Below, piece after piece: positions 12,101 through 24,281 of a stretch of 64,000 nucleotides of DNA (positions are counted from its first letter, which is position 1; each line of letters starts with the position of its first letter). The stretch is from the NCBI GenBank assembly GCA_905250115.1, contig CAJNOI010000005.1:1356910-1420909 (forward strand), written 5' to 3'. Below the pieces are notes generated by a model. That model was not told where the DNA came from and made no database searches. It saw only the letters and a program-made list of their open reading frames with translations. Source of the DNA: Adineta steineri (Eukaryota > Rotifera > Eurotatoria > Adinetida > Adinetidae). Position numbers and translations under genes: made by a program.

Positions 12101-13710
12101 GGACCAGCAATAATGCAAATAGATAACTTATTTATGCTGAGCTGTTCTCGACGAGAACGAGAATAGAGTGTAAGTGCACAGATAACTGTAAAATACTCGG
12201 AAAGTAGAATTTAGAATTTTGTAGACATATAGTTGATTTATGAGAAACAGAATTATCATATTATTTATAGAATTCCATATTGTAATGCAATTTAAAAACA
12301 GGAATGATATATTTGTTGAAATGAGATTCTGAACAAATGTACGGCATTCTGAATTCTGCTTGAATAGTATTATGCGTCCTCTTAGTCGAGGATATCATGA
12401 AACTTTATTAAAGGGAGTGCAAATTATAAGTAGAGTTAGATGAGTTCATGAATTTTTCAAATTTACAAGACGATTTCACGCAGGGATGGACAGAATCGCC
12501 AAAAATCGACTTTAGTTGTGCACTAGAATATCTGAAATTGTCCAAAATCTACTGACATAATCTTTTCGAATAAATTACGTTCAATTAAGTTAAACTCTGA
12601 AAGATTGAATAAAATACGACGATCGAATATTGTCTATATACTAGTACAGATGTGAGAACAAACCTTTTGTATTTAATAGGCTGCATTACGTTTCTTTATC
12701 AAACTACTTACGCAGTTGGTAGTGAGCCACGGTCAGTAGCAGTCGCCGATGTGAATAGCGACAATAAATCCGATATTGTTGTTGCAAACTATGGTTCAAA
12801 CACCGTCGGTGTTCTTCTCAACGCAGGCAACGGCACCTTTAATGCTCAAACTACTTACGCAGTTGGTAGCACTCCATGTTCAGTAGCAGTCGTCGATGTG
12901 AATAGCGACAATAAACCCGATATTATTGTTGCAAACTATGGTACAAACACCGTCGGTGTTCTTCTCAACGCAGGCAACGGCACCTTTAACGCTCAAACTA
13001 CTTACCCAGTTGGCAGTAGCCCATGTTCAGTAGCAGTCGTCAATGTGAATAGCGACAATAAACCCGATATTATTGTTGTAAATCAGGCTGATAACACCGT
13101 CAGTGTTCTTCTCAACGCAGGCAGTGGCACCTTTAATGCGCAAACTACTTACTCAGTTGGTAGCTACCCTCAAGCAGTAGCAGTCGCCGATGTGAATAGC
13201 GACAATAAACCCGATATTATTGTCGCAAACTATAATGCGAACACCGTCGGCCTTCTTCTCAACGCAGGCAGTGGCACCTTTAGTACTCAAACTGCTTACT
13301 CAGTTAGTAGTACTTTATACTCAGTAGCAGTCGTCGATGTGAATAGCGACAATAAATCCGATATTATTGTGGCAAACTCTGGTGTGAGCACCGTCGGTGT
13401 TCTTCTCAACACAGGCAGCGGCACCTTTAATACTCAAACTACTTACGCAGTTGGTAGCACTCCATGTTCAGTAGCAGTCGTTGATGTGAATAGCGACAAT
13501 AAACCCGATATTGTTGTTGCAAACTATGGTTCAAACACCGTCGGTGTTCTTCTCAACACAGGCAGCGGCACCTTCAATGCTCAAACTACTTACCCAGTTG
13601 GTAATTACCCTAAAGCAGTAGCAGTCGTCGATGTGAATAGCGACAATAAACCCGATATTGTTGTTGCAAACTATTACGATGACACCGTCAGTGTTCTCTT
13701 ACATTGTTAA
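9188..13710 (+). CDS. secreted PAN-like / Thr-Ser stalk / FG-GAP repeat protein
   Basis: Three exons agree in phase: 9188-9521, 11021-11330 and 12680-13710. Exon 1 starts MANRRNSLFLLFLLVTQSG (a signal peptide) and has a Cys-rich segment resembling a PAN/apple module (C...CSPLA...CQMTCLAEVHCKGISF...CELF). Exon 2 is almost entirely Thr and Ser, a probable O-glycosylated stalk, interrupted by a 10-N gap. Exon 3 opens with GCITFLYQTTYAVGS and carries seven units of 49 residues with QTTYxVGS and the loop DVNSDNKxD, an FG-GAP/VCBS beta-propeller repeat with a likely calcium site. The last unit stops early (VSVLLHC). The ATG at 9188 is the first one in frame. Introns of about 1.5 and 1.35 kb are far longer than in neighbouring genes, and the exon-2 donor is GTCAGT, so two separate genes remain possible. 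FG-GAP/VCBS proteins are common in bdelloids. The role is probably extracellular adhesion (inferred). Confidence 0.6.
9522..11020. other. long intron of the PAN/FG-GAP gene (inferred)
   Basis: It starts GTAAGT and ends AAAACAG. It contains an AT microsatellite (about 9840-9920), the 20-bp minisatellite listed separately, and a stretch (about 10140-10440) visibly richer in G+C than the surroundings. No exon was found. Confidence 0.5.
9961..10120. repeat. 20-bp minisatellite, eight units
   Basis: Eight head-to-tail units of exactly 20 bases with consensus AGGACCTAGTMGATAGTACT. Each junction contains ACTAGG-A-CCTAGT, an inverted repeat with a single central base. Related CTAGT words continue in degraded form to about 10380. 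Confidence 0.9.
11077..11086. other. assembly gap (10 N) inside the Thr/Ser stalk
   Basis: The nine bases ACCTCATCA occur on both sides of the gap. Overlapping them would keep the Thr/Ser reading frame, which the ten Ns as written break. Confidence 0.9.
11331..12679. other. second long intron of the PAN/FG-GAP gene (inferred)
   Basis: It runs from GTCAGT to TTTAATAG. No repeats or exons are recognised in it. If the two halves are separate genes, this is intergenic DNA. Confidence 0.4.
12700..13700 (+). repeat. 147-bp tandem repeats coding FG-GAP units
   Basis: Seven 147-bp units, each one 49-residue FG-GAP repeat. Long stretches are near-identical between units (for example the DNA coding DVNSDNKPDI and TVGVLLNAG). 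Most variation falls in two short windows, after VGS and around VANY. Confidence 0.9.
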
Positions 13711-14389
13711 GGCTTATCGACAAATAATCTTTAACTATTCATTAACACTTTCCTAGACTACTAGTTACATTATTCTTATAAAACATTGCACGATTTAAAC
13801 TAACATTTATCTTCACTCTATATTAAGAATTTTAATAAATCTTTGCGGCCAAGGCCGCCACCTTTTCTGCTTTTTTTCTGTCGCTTCTGCTTTTGCAATT
13901 TTTTTCCTGCTTTTCAAAATATTATCTGCCTTTCATTTTTAACTCAATTTCAGTTCTAATAAATCATTATCGCATATATATCCGATGAATTCTTAGTGAT
14001 GTATAATGGAAATTAATAAGATGGCGATCTCGGATTTCCAATAGTGAATAAAAATGGCCAATATAAATGCCACTTGCTAAGACCGTTCTTTACCTATATT
14101 TTTTCGTTTTTGAAGTATTTTCTACCAATCATTCAAATCTTTAAATTCATTGTACACAATCTTCTATCTATTGTACATTGTTAGTTAAGAATTTAGTCAG
14201 TTGTAATATTTATACGTAGCAGAAATAAATGATTGATGCTAGCGATAGCCATATTGATTAAGATGGAGATAGTGAAGCATCAGTGACAGTCGAGTTACAA
14301 ATATCATCTGGCGATAAATTGAAAAAAAGGAATATTTAATAGAGAATGAATAAAGATCATCGAATATGAATTATTTTTGAAAGAATACA
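13711..14389. other. non-coding, with a GC-rich hairpin
   Basis: AT-rich DNA. At 13845-13858 lies a perfect GCGGCC-AA-GGCCGC inverted repeat, followed by a pyrimidine-rich run. Nothing else is recognised. Confidence 0.5.
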
Positions 14390-14735
14390 GAACCTGATGT
14401 AACTCAGGCCACATGCATTATTTGTAATCAGCAACTTTCAGTACATTATTGAGGAAAAGCTGATATTGACCATCATATAAAAACTCAAAGGCATCAAAAC
14501 AATTAGTTACAAAACAATGAAACTATCAAAAGAAAAAGATGAAGTTTATATTGCTGAAGCTGTTCTGGTTTATCATGATGTAAAGCATAGTCACACATAT
14601 TTATCTCAACAATGCACAGTGAATGTTTGTAAAAGAATATTCTCGTCCTCTATAACAGGAACTTCTTTACCGTGCGCTCGAACGAAATCAACATTTATCG
14701 CCCTGAATGTTTTAGCACCATACTTTACATAGAAT
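14390..14735 (+). pseudogene. decayed hAT-like transposase fragment
   Basis: A first segment (about 14398-14505) reads TCIICNQQLSVHY, stop, then DIDHHIKTQRHQN. This is the C-x2-C ... H-x5-H spacing of a BED-type zinc finger. After a frame change, 14517-14732 reads ...AEAVLVYHDVKHSHTYLSQ ... CARTKSTFIALNVLAPY, a pattern I know from hAT-type transposase-derived proteins. In-frame stops and the frame change show it is dead. No terminal inverted repeats or target-site duplication were found. The family assignment rests on motif memory, so confidence is moderate. Confidence 0.5.
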
Positions 14736-15629
14736 TTAATTGATGATTTGAAAAGCGCATTTCATGTTGAGGGCGCATGTTCTTCTAAACATTTCTACAC
14801 CTACACCTATTCACCTACACCCACTTTCCACTACTAGCACTGCCCTTCATTTCAATATTCAGAATACGGGTTGAAACTCTTTAAAGACGAAGGTTTCACA
14901 GCTCAAATAAAGTTCGAATTTCTTAAGGGATGCTCAGTTTCCCCGGTGGTTCCATTACTACAAACGAATGAAAAAATAACTGGTAAAAGAGAACTGCCTC
15001 ATATATCATTTGCTACAATATATCGCGGCAAGAAATGACAACTTTAAATGTGTACGTCGGAAAAGGAAGAAAACTCGTGAAGAACTACATAAATGCTTTG
15101 CTTCGCATAGTATTGATTATCCAATCACATTTTTGAAATTGAAGATTATACAAATTTTAAATTGACACTGTTGTTGAATATCTGTTATAAGGAGTCCAAT
15201 AATTTTCGATTATTATTAAATCAAAAGTTGAAATACGTATTTTTCGTATTTAATGAGATATACAATAACTCTATATTAATCTACTACTAGCAAGTAGATT
15301 TGTCGCCTAACTTAAATATTATTTATCATATACATCCAGCATGTTTCTCATTAGCATTAGACATAATAAAGTTTAAATTTCGTTTCATACACACGCACAT
15401 ACTCTGAGTTATATGAAAGAAAAAGAGAAGAGTTATATCACAGTGAATGTGAAGATATCTCAAGAATAATCTCTATATACACACGCACACATAAACGTAA
15501 ATATGATGAAATATATGAGCATGAAATCAAGAATAGCACATAGGGAAAAAAAGATGAATATGAAATAACAAAAAAGATCGACTAGTAACAAAAAAAAATG
15601 TTCATTTTATTATCTTTTTCTTAATATAT
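14736..15629. other. non-coding region, possible transposon remains
   Basis: No intact frame. Segments around 14870-15090 give broken translations on the plus strand and could be further transposon debris. The last part is the probable 3' flank of UBE3A. Confidence 0.4.
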
Positions 15630-18600
15630 TTAAAGTAGACCAAATCCTTCAGCATTATTAATTGCAATTAAAAGTTTTTCACGTAATTTATTCATAGATG
15701 AATAATCAGGAAGAAGAAATGCATTAAAACATGTATGTGCCGTTGGTAAACGATCAGTATCAGGACCATTTCGAGATATGATTAATTTTAATCTTGCCAA
15801 ACCACCAATACTAAATCAAAAAAAAGAACGTTTTTATATTGCTACAGTAAAATATAAATGACACTCACGGTGCACGATCACTACCCGTTGTAAATCGAAG
15901 AAATTTTCGTTGTTGTTCATCAGTAAAACTCATTAAGACATTCCAAAAATTTCTAAATAAGAAATCCTCTGTTCTGTTTGCTTAAGAAAAAAGTAAGTAT
16001 CTTACTGAATCGTTGGACTATCTTTTGTATAACCACCATCATATTCAGCAGCTGAAGCAAGTTGATTAAAATCTAGTACATGACTACCAGCCACAAGTAA
16101 ATCAATTTCATCAGGTCGAAAAAGTTTTCGTAATGAACTATCACGTGTGACTAATAGAAATCCATGAAAAAATGGATGAAATTGTCTTTCAACACTTTTA
16201 TTTAATACAAGATCACTGTAAAGACGTACAAATTCCTAGAAATTAAAAGAAAATTTGATGAATAAAACTCCTAATAAAAAGGTTTTATTTAATAACCTCT
16301 CGATTAGAATTTGTCACTGGAATAGTTTCTCCATTTTCTTTTAAATCAAATGTAACACGTGAACCCATTGCGTCTGTAATACCTATTTGAAATGTTAAAC
16401 CAAATGCATCTTCAACTGTGATATCTTCTTGTAGTTCATTAAATGATAGAAGATTTTTTAAACTTTTATATATAGTCTAAAGAAAATCTATATAAAAACA
16501 AAATATATATTATTAGAGAGATACTATTACCGGATGTGATGTTTCAAGATCTTCAAAAGTACCAATTTTACCCATTAATTTACGATATAGAATAGGTGGA
16601 AATTTAATATCAAGAATAACTGAATTATATATAGCTAGACCTAATAACATGCCAATTAATATATATTCGCGATCGAGATCTTCAGGTGCCGAAGGATTAA
16701 ACCATAGAGATCGTGTTTCATCATCGGCCATAAACATACCATATTCAGGATTAAAAATTTGTTCTGTAATAAGTTGAAAGAATTCTTTAGATAAACCACC
16801 TTAAATATATATATATGAATTTTTATTTGAAAGAATAATTCTTTTTTTGTTTTTGTATTACCTTCATCATGTCCTTGTTCACCTTCGAATTCGACAAATA
16901 GTTGTTTTTTCAGTTCAGCTGGTTGTTCGATACCGTGATATTCGAGCTAGACAAAATAAATTGTCTTCTATAGAAAAAAAACTTGCTTGAAGAACAATCA
17001 GTGATTATAACATACAGTGATTAAAGCATCTTCAATAATATGGTTACGTCGAACACATATTTTAAAAAATGGATCAAGACGAATACCACTAAATATACTA
17101 TGAACAAATGTTGTATGCCGTTGACGATACATTTGCACTTTATTTTCAATATTAAGAAGTGCTAAAAATAAAAATAAGTAATGTATTTTTCTTAAGAAAA
17201 AATATTAAATTACCAATTTTGTTAATTGTTGATAGAAAAAATGGATATAAAATAAATGAAAAATGTAGAGTCTCTGGTCTTTGTCGAACAAAATCAAGAT
17301 ATTCTTTATTAATTTCGATTTTTTCATTAGCAAATTCATTAATAAAATCATCAAAATGTAAAAAACCATGACGATATTCATTAGGTTCAATATTAAGTTT
17401 AATTTGTAAAGGATTTTCATACATTGATTCAATTTCATCTTGTTCAGTCGTCGATGTACGCATTGTAAAACTTGATGAACGATTACCTGTTGGAGAAATA
17501 GTTGCAGTTGTCGCCGCCGCCGCCGCCGATCTATTTTCATCTTGTTGTTCTGTTTGTGGTAGTTGTTGTTGTTGTTCACTTTGTTCTTGTTCTTCATTAT
17601 TACCATCATCATCATCATTCTGTCTCTGACGACGATTCACTAATTCAACTTCCATTTTTTGTTCATTATCACGTTCAATTTCAATTATTTCTACAGTATC
17701 ACGTTCACCACCAAGAAGATTTGCATAAAAAAGCATACGCAATACATTGAGTCCTTCGTACATACCTAGAAAAAAGAATAAATAAACTTTAATACATCAA
17801 ATACTTGACTTATTTACCATGTTCACTTGACAGTAATGCTTCAGTTGTACTATTCATTTGTGTACGATCACACCATTTCACTGTATATATGGTAATATAT
17901 TGTTGTACATGTGCAACATAAGCACTTAAATCATTTTTATGTTTAGCTAATATTCGTACAAATTTCGCTTGTATATCAGTAGATAATTTCGTAAAAAGTG
18001 TATAGAATGAATATGCAATTTCAAAAATAAATACTGGATCGGAAAGATATGGTAATTGAAATATAATAAAGAATATATTTAGAAAATTCGCATCATTTTC
18101 AAGTTCTTGTTTTTTCGATGATGTTAATTCATTATAAATTTGTTTAAATAAAACTCCTAATGCATTATTAAATGTTGATGATATTTCATCTTCATATGAC
18201 ATTAAGATTTTTATTACACGTTTCATTATATCAAAATCTAATGTTATCTCATCATTTTCAATTGTTATACGTGGATCATGTACAAAATTACCTTTGAAAA
18301 AACAAAATAGAAAGAATATATATTTTCAAATTTTTTTGGTATTACTTTTTGGTGTTGCTGCATTTGTTGTTAAAGAAGAAGAAGAATCAGTGTTTAATGA
18401 TAGATTTAAAGGAAAACCTTTTCGTAAAAAACTTGATGATAAATTTTGTCGATTAGAAAATACTGAATAAATTAAATTTTGAAGTAATCTCCAGTTATTT
18501 TGTTCTTTAGATTTATTAATTATTTGTATAAGATTATCTTCTATTATAAATAAATTTGCATTCATATATTCATCTAAATAAGCTGAACCATATTCATGTG

Positions 18601-18869
18601 TTAATGTTATTGCTTCAGCAGCAACATTATTTGGATCTTCAAATAATTTTCGATCATATTTGAATGAAGCATTTGATGAACAATAAACATTCAAACATTG
18701 ATTATTACCTTAAATATTAAAAAATGTAGTTATGCAAAAAGAAATATGTTTAATTTAACATACCACAACCTCGTGTCAACTGTTGAAAGTAACGTTGAAT
18801 AAGTTTAGCTAGAAAAATGAGAAAATTTTAGTTTTATAGAATGGAAGAATAAAGCATACCGTCAATCAT
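15630..18869 (-). CDS. UBE3A: HECT-type E3 ubiquitin ligase UBE3A (E6AP)
   Basis: Twelve exons (18860-18869, 18764-18808, 18346-18708, 17818-18291, 17214-17765, 17016-17161, 16862-16946, 16531-16799, 16297-16476, 16006-16235, 15869-15952, 15630-15810) join in phase to 872 residues, close to human UBE3A. The N-terminus is the AZUL zinc module ([18 protein letters not shown]). The HECT domain includes [42 protein letters not shown] and the catalytic loop [18 protein letters not shown], with Cys at about 840. The protein ends in NAEGFGLL, matching the family's conserved C-terminus. It transfers ubiquitin from E2 via the Cys thioester. The first coding exon is only ten bases; an in-frame TGA lies just upstream, supporting this start. 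A low-complexity stretch (Asp, Gln/Glu, poly-Ala, Thr) sits in exon 5 where vertebrates also have an acidic linker. Confidence 0.95.
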
Positions 18870-19606
18870 ATGAATAATTTTGATTCAAATAGATCAAAAA
18901 TATATCTATAAATTTCTAGATAGAAAAAAAGAGAAGAAATTAGTTGCTTTGCTTATATCATCAACTTAGGTACGTTCGTTTTATGCACTTAATGTTCTAG
19001 TCGATCGCTTAATTGTCATTGTTTTACCTGATATGTTCAAGATTTTACCAATAGAATAGATATTGTGATGATTCAGCAGAGGGCGTCTGATACGTATGTT
19101 GGAAAAAAAACGAATATAGGAAGAAGAAGAAGAAGATTTGTATACACAAACGGTATATCTCAATAATATCACAGGAATTATAACTACAGTTAGAGCTTAA
19201 AACGAAAACTACGAGTCGGCTTGTATTTATACTGCTTATCTTAATGATGAATCATTTTGTTATTTCACAATATAACCGATTGATATTATATATATATTTT
19301 TTTTTCTTTGTTCTTCTGTTTAGAATAAACAACCGGTTTTTTTCTAACACAGTATTTATACAAGAGCACATATTACACACACAAGTATATTTATATATCG
19401 AAACAAAGACATACATAAAGAACACAAGAAGAAATAGGAAAAAACAACAACAGAAAGTCATGATGTTTGTTTGTTTGTGTGTAAATTTAATGGTTTTGTT
19501 GTAGGAATATATTCATACGTTAGAAGAAAAACAAAAAGTAGACAAAAAGCATAATTGAGTTTTCTTATAATAAGAAAGAAAAACAACGAAAATTAATTTA
19601 ATGTTA
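18870..19606. other. intergenic, UBE3A upstream / ALYREF downstream
   Basis: AT-rich with homopolymers and an AAGAAGAAG run. Short frames here have no recognisable features. Confidence 0.5.
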
Positions 19607-20577
19607 TCATTTCTTCGGTGCACTTTCGGCACGATAAGCTTCAAGTTCAGCATCAAGATCTTCAGCAGTAACATTTTCTTTTTTCGTATTATTACGAGTG
19701 CCATTTTGTTGTTGTTTACCACCACCACCACGTGAAAAATTACCTCCATTACGGGTTCCATTTTGTTGATTATTATTGTTACGAAAACCTGATCTTTGAT
19801 TTCCATTGCTATTTCCATTTGTATATGATGCACGAGGTGTTTGTTGTTGTTGTTGTGAACCATCATTGACGGCACCTATTAATCTTATATCCATTGGACG
19901 ACCTAATTATAAAAAACTAAGTTTATTAAAAATAAAATTTTTTTTTAATTATTTACCATCAAGATTAAGGCCATTATATTTTTGTTGAGCATTAGCAGCA
20001 TCAACACGACGTTCAAAGATAACTTCAGCTGTGCCTAATGATCGGCCACTTTCATCATAATGTACGCGTGCTACACGGACAGCACCAATATCTTCAAATA
20101 ATTCCTTGAATACAACATATCAATGTACATTAAATTGATACACAAAAAAACAAATCTAAATTACTTGAACATCACTTGTAGTTACACTATAATCAAGATT
20201 CGATATAAGTAATTTCGTCGTAGTATTCACACCAGTCGTAACTCGTTGTCCAACTCCTCGAGATCGATTAGAATTATCTTCAAAAAGGTCATGTTTCCAA
20301 CGACCTGCTGGTGTAGCGGATGGTCGAGGCTAAATATATACATACACATATATATATTTATATCAATAAATAAAATAAAAATATTTACCAGTCCACCACC
20401 ACCACGAGTACGAAATCCATTCATTTGACCACCTTGTCGACCAGCACCACCACCGGCACCGCGTCCACGAAATCCTCGTTTGCCACCACCGCCGCCGCCA
20501 CCTCGTCGATTTGTTGAAGTACGATCATGACGAATGATGTCGTCAAGACCAAGACCAAGTTTATCCGAATCGGCCAT
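19607..20577 (-). CDS. ALYREF: mRNA export adaptor ALY/REF
   Basis: Four exons (20389-20577, 20165-20329, 19957-20104, 19607-19902) join in phase to 265 residues. Order: N-terminal UAP56-binding motif (LGLGLDDIIRHDR), Gly/Arg-rich region, WKHDLFED, an RRM with RNP2-like LLISNL and RNP1-like SLGTAEVIFE, an Asn/Gln/Gly-rich spacer, and a second UAP56-binding motif at the C-terminus (TAEDLDAELEAYRAE). All are hallmarks of ALYREF/THOC4, a nuclear TREX component that loads onto spliced mRNA and hands it to the export receptor. The MADSDKLGLG start fits the family. The spacer is richer in Asn and Gln than in vertebrates, as is common in this genome. Confidence 0.95.
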
Positions 20578-21442
20578 TATTATGAATAAACGATGATGGA
20601 ATGGCGTTAATCTAAAAACTTCATTTTTTTTTGGTTCGATACATTTCGCTGTTGTGTTTAAATTCTTTTGAACTGGATATTAAGAATTAATATAACAGTT
20701 TTTTTTGGTATAATTTAAACAGTGCAATCGAATAAGATCACAGAAGGTGTAAGTAAAGCAGCTCGACTGTATATATTGTTTGGCCGCAAATAAAAGGTCA
20801 AACCTCGTGAACACATATTCGCAATATCCGTTGTCGAACGAATCAGCGAATTGTGCACGTGCATGCTATTCATATTCTTGCTGTTTTTTTTTAGTAGTTT
20901 CCTAATATTTTTCTTAAATTTCATACTTGTCGAACAACATACACATATTACAATGAGAAGGGCTGGGAATGATAATTTTTTTTGTCAAAAAACGAACGAA
21001 CTGCCAAACACTAAGAATTTAAAATGATGATACCAGAAGAGAAGAAGAAGAAAATTAATTCATGAATAAAAATATATGTTGGTGTTGAAAAATGTTTCAA
21101 AAACAAAGAAATATATGACTATATACGTATGTTTTCTCATAGCCATTTTGAAAATATGTGATAACTAACCTCTATAATTCTGCTTTAACTGAATAAGAAA
21201 TCATTTAATTAATTCATAAAAGATAAATGAAAGTATATTTCAATCGTTATTTTTAACTTGATTAATAAATCGAATATTTATAATATTCCATAAAAAAAGT
21301 TTTTTAATATCAACATTTTTCATTGGTCAAATCTGTTGTCATTTGTGAATATAGAGATAAGGTACTAAATGAGTCATTATATATAAGACTGAATGCATCT
21401 GCTTCAATTTTATTGACAATCGAAACAAAAAAAAAGATAATC
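20578..21442. other. divergent intergenic region
   Basis: It separates the ALYREF start (-) from the RING-finger gene start (+) and presumably holds both promoters. No motif stands out beyond T-runs. Confidence 0.5.
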
Positions 21443-22388
21443 ATGTCTCAACAACATATGGAAGATTCTAGTGATGAAAATGAAGTGAATAATAGAAATC
21501 GAATGGATCGAGGAGCATCATCAGATGGTTTGGAATTAGTTCCGACAATGCTTAAAATAAAACAAATTATTTTACTTCGACATAAAGAATTTCTTCAATT
21601 ATTAAATGAATTTAATAAAACATTAGAAATGTTTACAAGAGATGAACCATGTTATTTACAATTTAATATTGTACCACAAACTGATTCGAATATATTTTGG
21701 AAAGCATTAATTCGTATTCGATGTTCAAAAGTAAAATAAATCAACTGTTCTTTTATTTCATTATAATTTTCTCCTATTTCTACATAGATGACAAGAGGTG
21801 ATCAAAGTATATCCAATGAAATTATTTTAAATTTACACCAATTTTTATCTGTACATCAATCATTATGTCAACAAATATCAACATTACAAAAATGTCCATC
21901 ATCATCATTATTTAATTCATCAGCAACAACAACAAAAGAAAATTCATCCTCTTTTTCAACTGCGAAATTGTGAGTAAAAAAATGGATAAGCTAAAAAAAA
22001 ATATTTATCTTATTTGTTCTAGATCATTTACTGTACCTAATGATAATGAATGTTGTATTTGTATGGATCGTCAACCAAATCTAGTTTTGCCTTGTACACA
22101 TAAATTTTGTGATGAATGTTTTCAGCAATGGTTTGTTCATTTATTTTATTTTATTTTCTTAACAAATAGTTTATTATATTCAGGTCTTCTCAAACTTCGC
22201 CAACATCATCTCAAACATGTCCTCTATGTCGTGTAGATATAAATAGTGATAGTGGTTTTCTACTTGCTGAAAAACCTAAATATGATAATGTTAAAAAGAT
22301 GCTTACTGAATCTATATTATCATTACCAGATGATTATAAAACTCCTGGTCATGATAGAACATCAATGACTCGAAGTTATCGAGAATGA
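21443..22388 (+). CDS. RING-finger protein, RNF141-like
   Basis: Four exons (21443-21730, 21788-21969, 22023-22130, 22184-22388) join in phase to 260 residues. The C-terminal half has a C3HC4 RING: ECCICMD, LVLPCTHKFCDECFQQW, then CPLCR, with all eight zinc ligands present. Before it lie a helical region (MLKIKQIILLRHKEFLQLLN) and a Ser/Thr-rich linker. The pattern ECCICMD...LVLPCxHxFC and the overall length resemble RNF141, but the N-terminal part is not distinctive enough to be certain. The likely role is an E3 ubiquitin ligase. The start MSQQHMED is the first ATG after upstream stops in that frame. An intron splits the Trp codon between the two RING halves. Confidence 0.85.
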
Positions 22389-22953
22389 ATCGTTTTTGCT
22401 TTTTATGTAATTATCAATCTTACGACATATGCATTATTTTTTTCTATTAAAACGAAATAACTTTCAATTTATTTTTTTTATTACTATAATTTCTTGCATG
22501 TAAATAATACTACATGTTAATCCATAATATATAATTCCGACATTAAAACAAACTTTGGAAGAAAAATATAATCAGATGATATATGGGTTTAATTTAAGTT
22601 TTAGATTGTATAAGGAAACCATGAATTTCAGTGATTATTTAGTATATGCCAAATCGCAAATGGTAGGAATATGCACGCGAAATAATAATTAACACTTTTT
22701 TACTGCGATGTACTAATGAATCTTGATAGACTTTGTATGAATTATCAGTTTTATTATTATTCAATAGAGATACCAGATGAAGAATATGAAATAATAATAG
22801 AATCAACGATGAGTATAAAGAAGAATGAACCATTGTCCTAGTACTCTATCTAATCGTTTTACATTCATCGATAATACTTATGTATATGTAAATATTCTTA
22901 TTTTTTTTGAATAAAAGGCTAATTTGAATCAATTTCGTTCAATATGCATCGTT
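22389..22953. other. intergenic between RING gene and PRUNE
   Basis: AT-rich. The last 40 bases remain open in the PRUNE frame (ending SICIV before MGNES), so an upstream PRUNE coding exon could exist. I could not find one with a start. Confidence 0.45.
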
Positions 22954-24281
22954 ATGGGTAATGAATCGTGTGATTTGGACTCAACGATAAGTGCTTGCGT
23001 TTATGCCTATTTTCTTCATACTGTATGTTAAATAAAACCGAAGTCGCCTTTTTTTGTACTTTGATATTTCGATTTTTCACATGAATAGATTTGTTCAAAT
23101 CCAAATGAAATTCTTCATCTACCTATAATGAATACAAATCAAAATACATTTGGTTTACGTCATGAAATTCGTTGGTTTCTTAAAGATAATTTTTCAAATG
23201 TTATTTTTATTGATGATATTAATCTAAATGAATTATATGATCAAAAGAAACTTGAAATAATTCTTGTTGATCATCATTATTTACATTCGAAACTGAATGA
23301 AGCTGTTGTCGAAATCATTGATCATCATCAAATTAAAAAAGATTCAATTTTATTAAAAGAGTATAGAAAAAAACTTTCTTTTTTTATCCAACAACAAATA
23401 TTTATTATTCATCTAGTTCATCAGCAATTAAAATCGAACTTGTTGGTTCATGTTGTACATTGGTTGCTGAAAAAATTCTTGCATCAAATTTTAAAATGAC
23501 TGATGAAATTGCATATCTATTAACTGGTAAAGAAAATATTCAATAGACATAAATAGATTTTCGTATAAATTTCTTTGAAGGACCAATTATATTTGATACA
23601 GTCAATTTCTCATCAAGCGCTGGGAAAACTACAGAAAAAGATGAACAAATTTATGCCCAACTTCAAACTTATCGTCATTCACCAATCGATGATTCAAAAT
23701 TATATGAAGATTTAAGAAAAAGTTCATGTGATATAACAGGTAATACGGTTTTGTACAGAAATAAAAATCATTTAAATATTTATTCTATAGGCTTATCAAT
23801 TCAAGATTTATTACAAAAAGATGTGAAACCAATTATTGGATCAAATCTTCGACTTATAATGTCTAGTCTACCTATGGATTACACAGTTGAAGTAAAGTTA
23901 TACAATGTATTTTTAGTTTTCATTTTAAATATTTGTATTTATTAGAAATTAATTAATGAATCAAAAAATTTAAATGATTTAAATGAATTTTTATCAAAAA
24001 ACGATAATGCTGATGGTGTAATTATGACTTCAGTAGAAGTAAAAAATGACGAAACAAAACGTCAATTAGGTTTTTATATTAAAAAATATGAATACATACA
24101 ACCGATATATGAATATATTCAAAGTAATAAAATTAATCTCGATTTACATGAACGTGCTATACCATTAAACCATGCAAATATTAAATTATTCGATCAGAAA
24201 AATATTAAAGCATCTCGTAAACAAATACTACCATTCATCGAACAATTCGTTAAAGATTCAACGAAGTCAAATACATGTTAA
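22954..24281 (+). CDS. PRUNE1: DHH-family phosphoesterase, PRUNE/exopolyphosphatase
   Basis: Six exons (22954-23022, 23089-23360, 23417-23526, 23581-23739, 23791-23891, 23946-24281) give 348 residues. Motifs: GNESCDLDSTIS near the N-terminus (DHH motif I, compare GNEACDLDS in animal prune), VDHHYLHS and IDHHQI (the DHH motif), VGSCCTLV, and PIIFDTVNFS with AGKTTEKD. The C-terminal DHHA2 part ends in SRKQILPFIEQF. Family members hydrolyse short-chain polyphosphate or cyclic nucleotides with bound metal. The start is uncertain: animal prune has about 20 residues before this point, and frame-compatible codons continue upstream to 22919 before a stop, so a further 5' exon is possible. The long C-terminal tail of vertebrate PRUNE1 is absent. 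Confidence 0.9.

Noticed and set aside
12652-12679. FG-GAP reading frame starting at 12652 as an independent gene start
   Set aside because: It would need a GTG start; the region looks like the end of an intron (TTTAATAG) and the exon phase matches the stalk exon.
23557-23580. Using the AG at 23556 as the PRUNE acceptor (30-bp intron)
   Set aside because: It would insert residues absent from the family; the AG at 23580 gives a 53-bp intron and the continuous LLTG-PIIFDTVNF.
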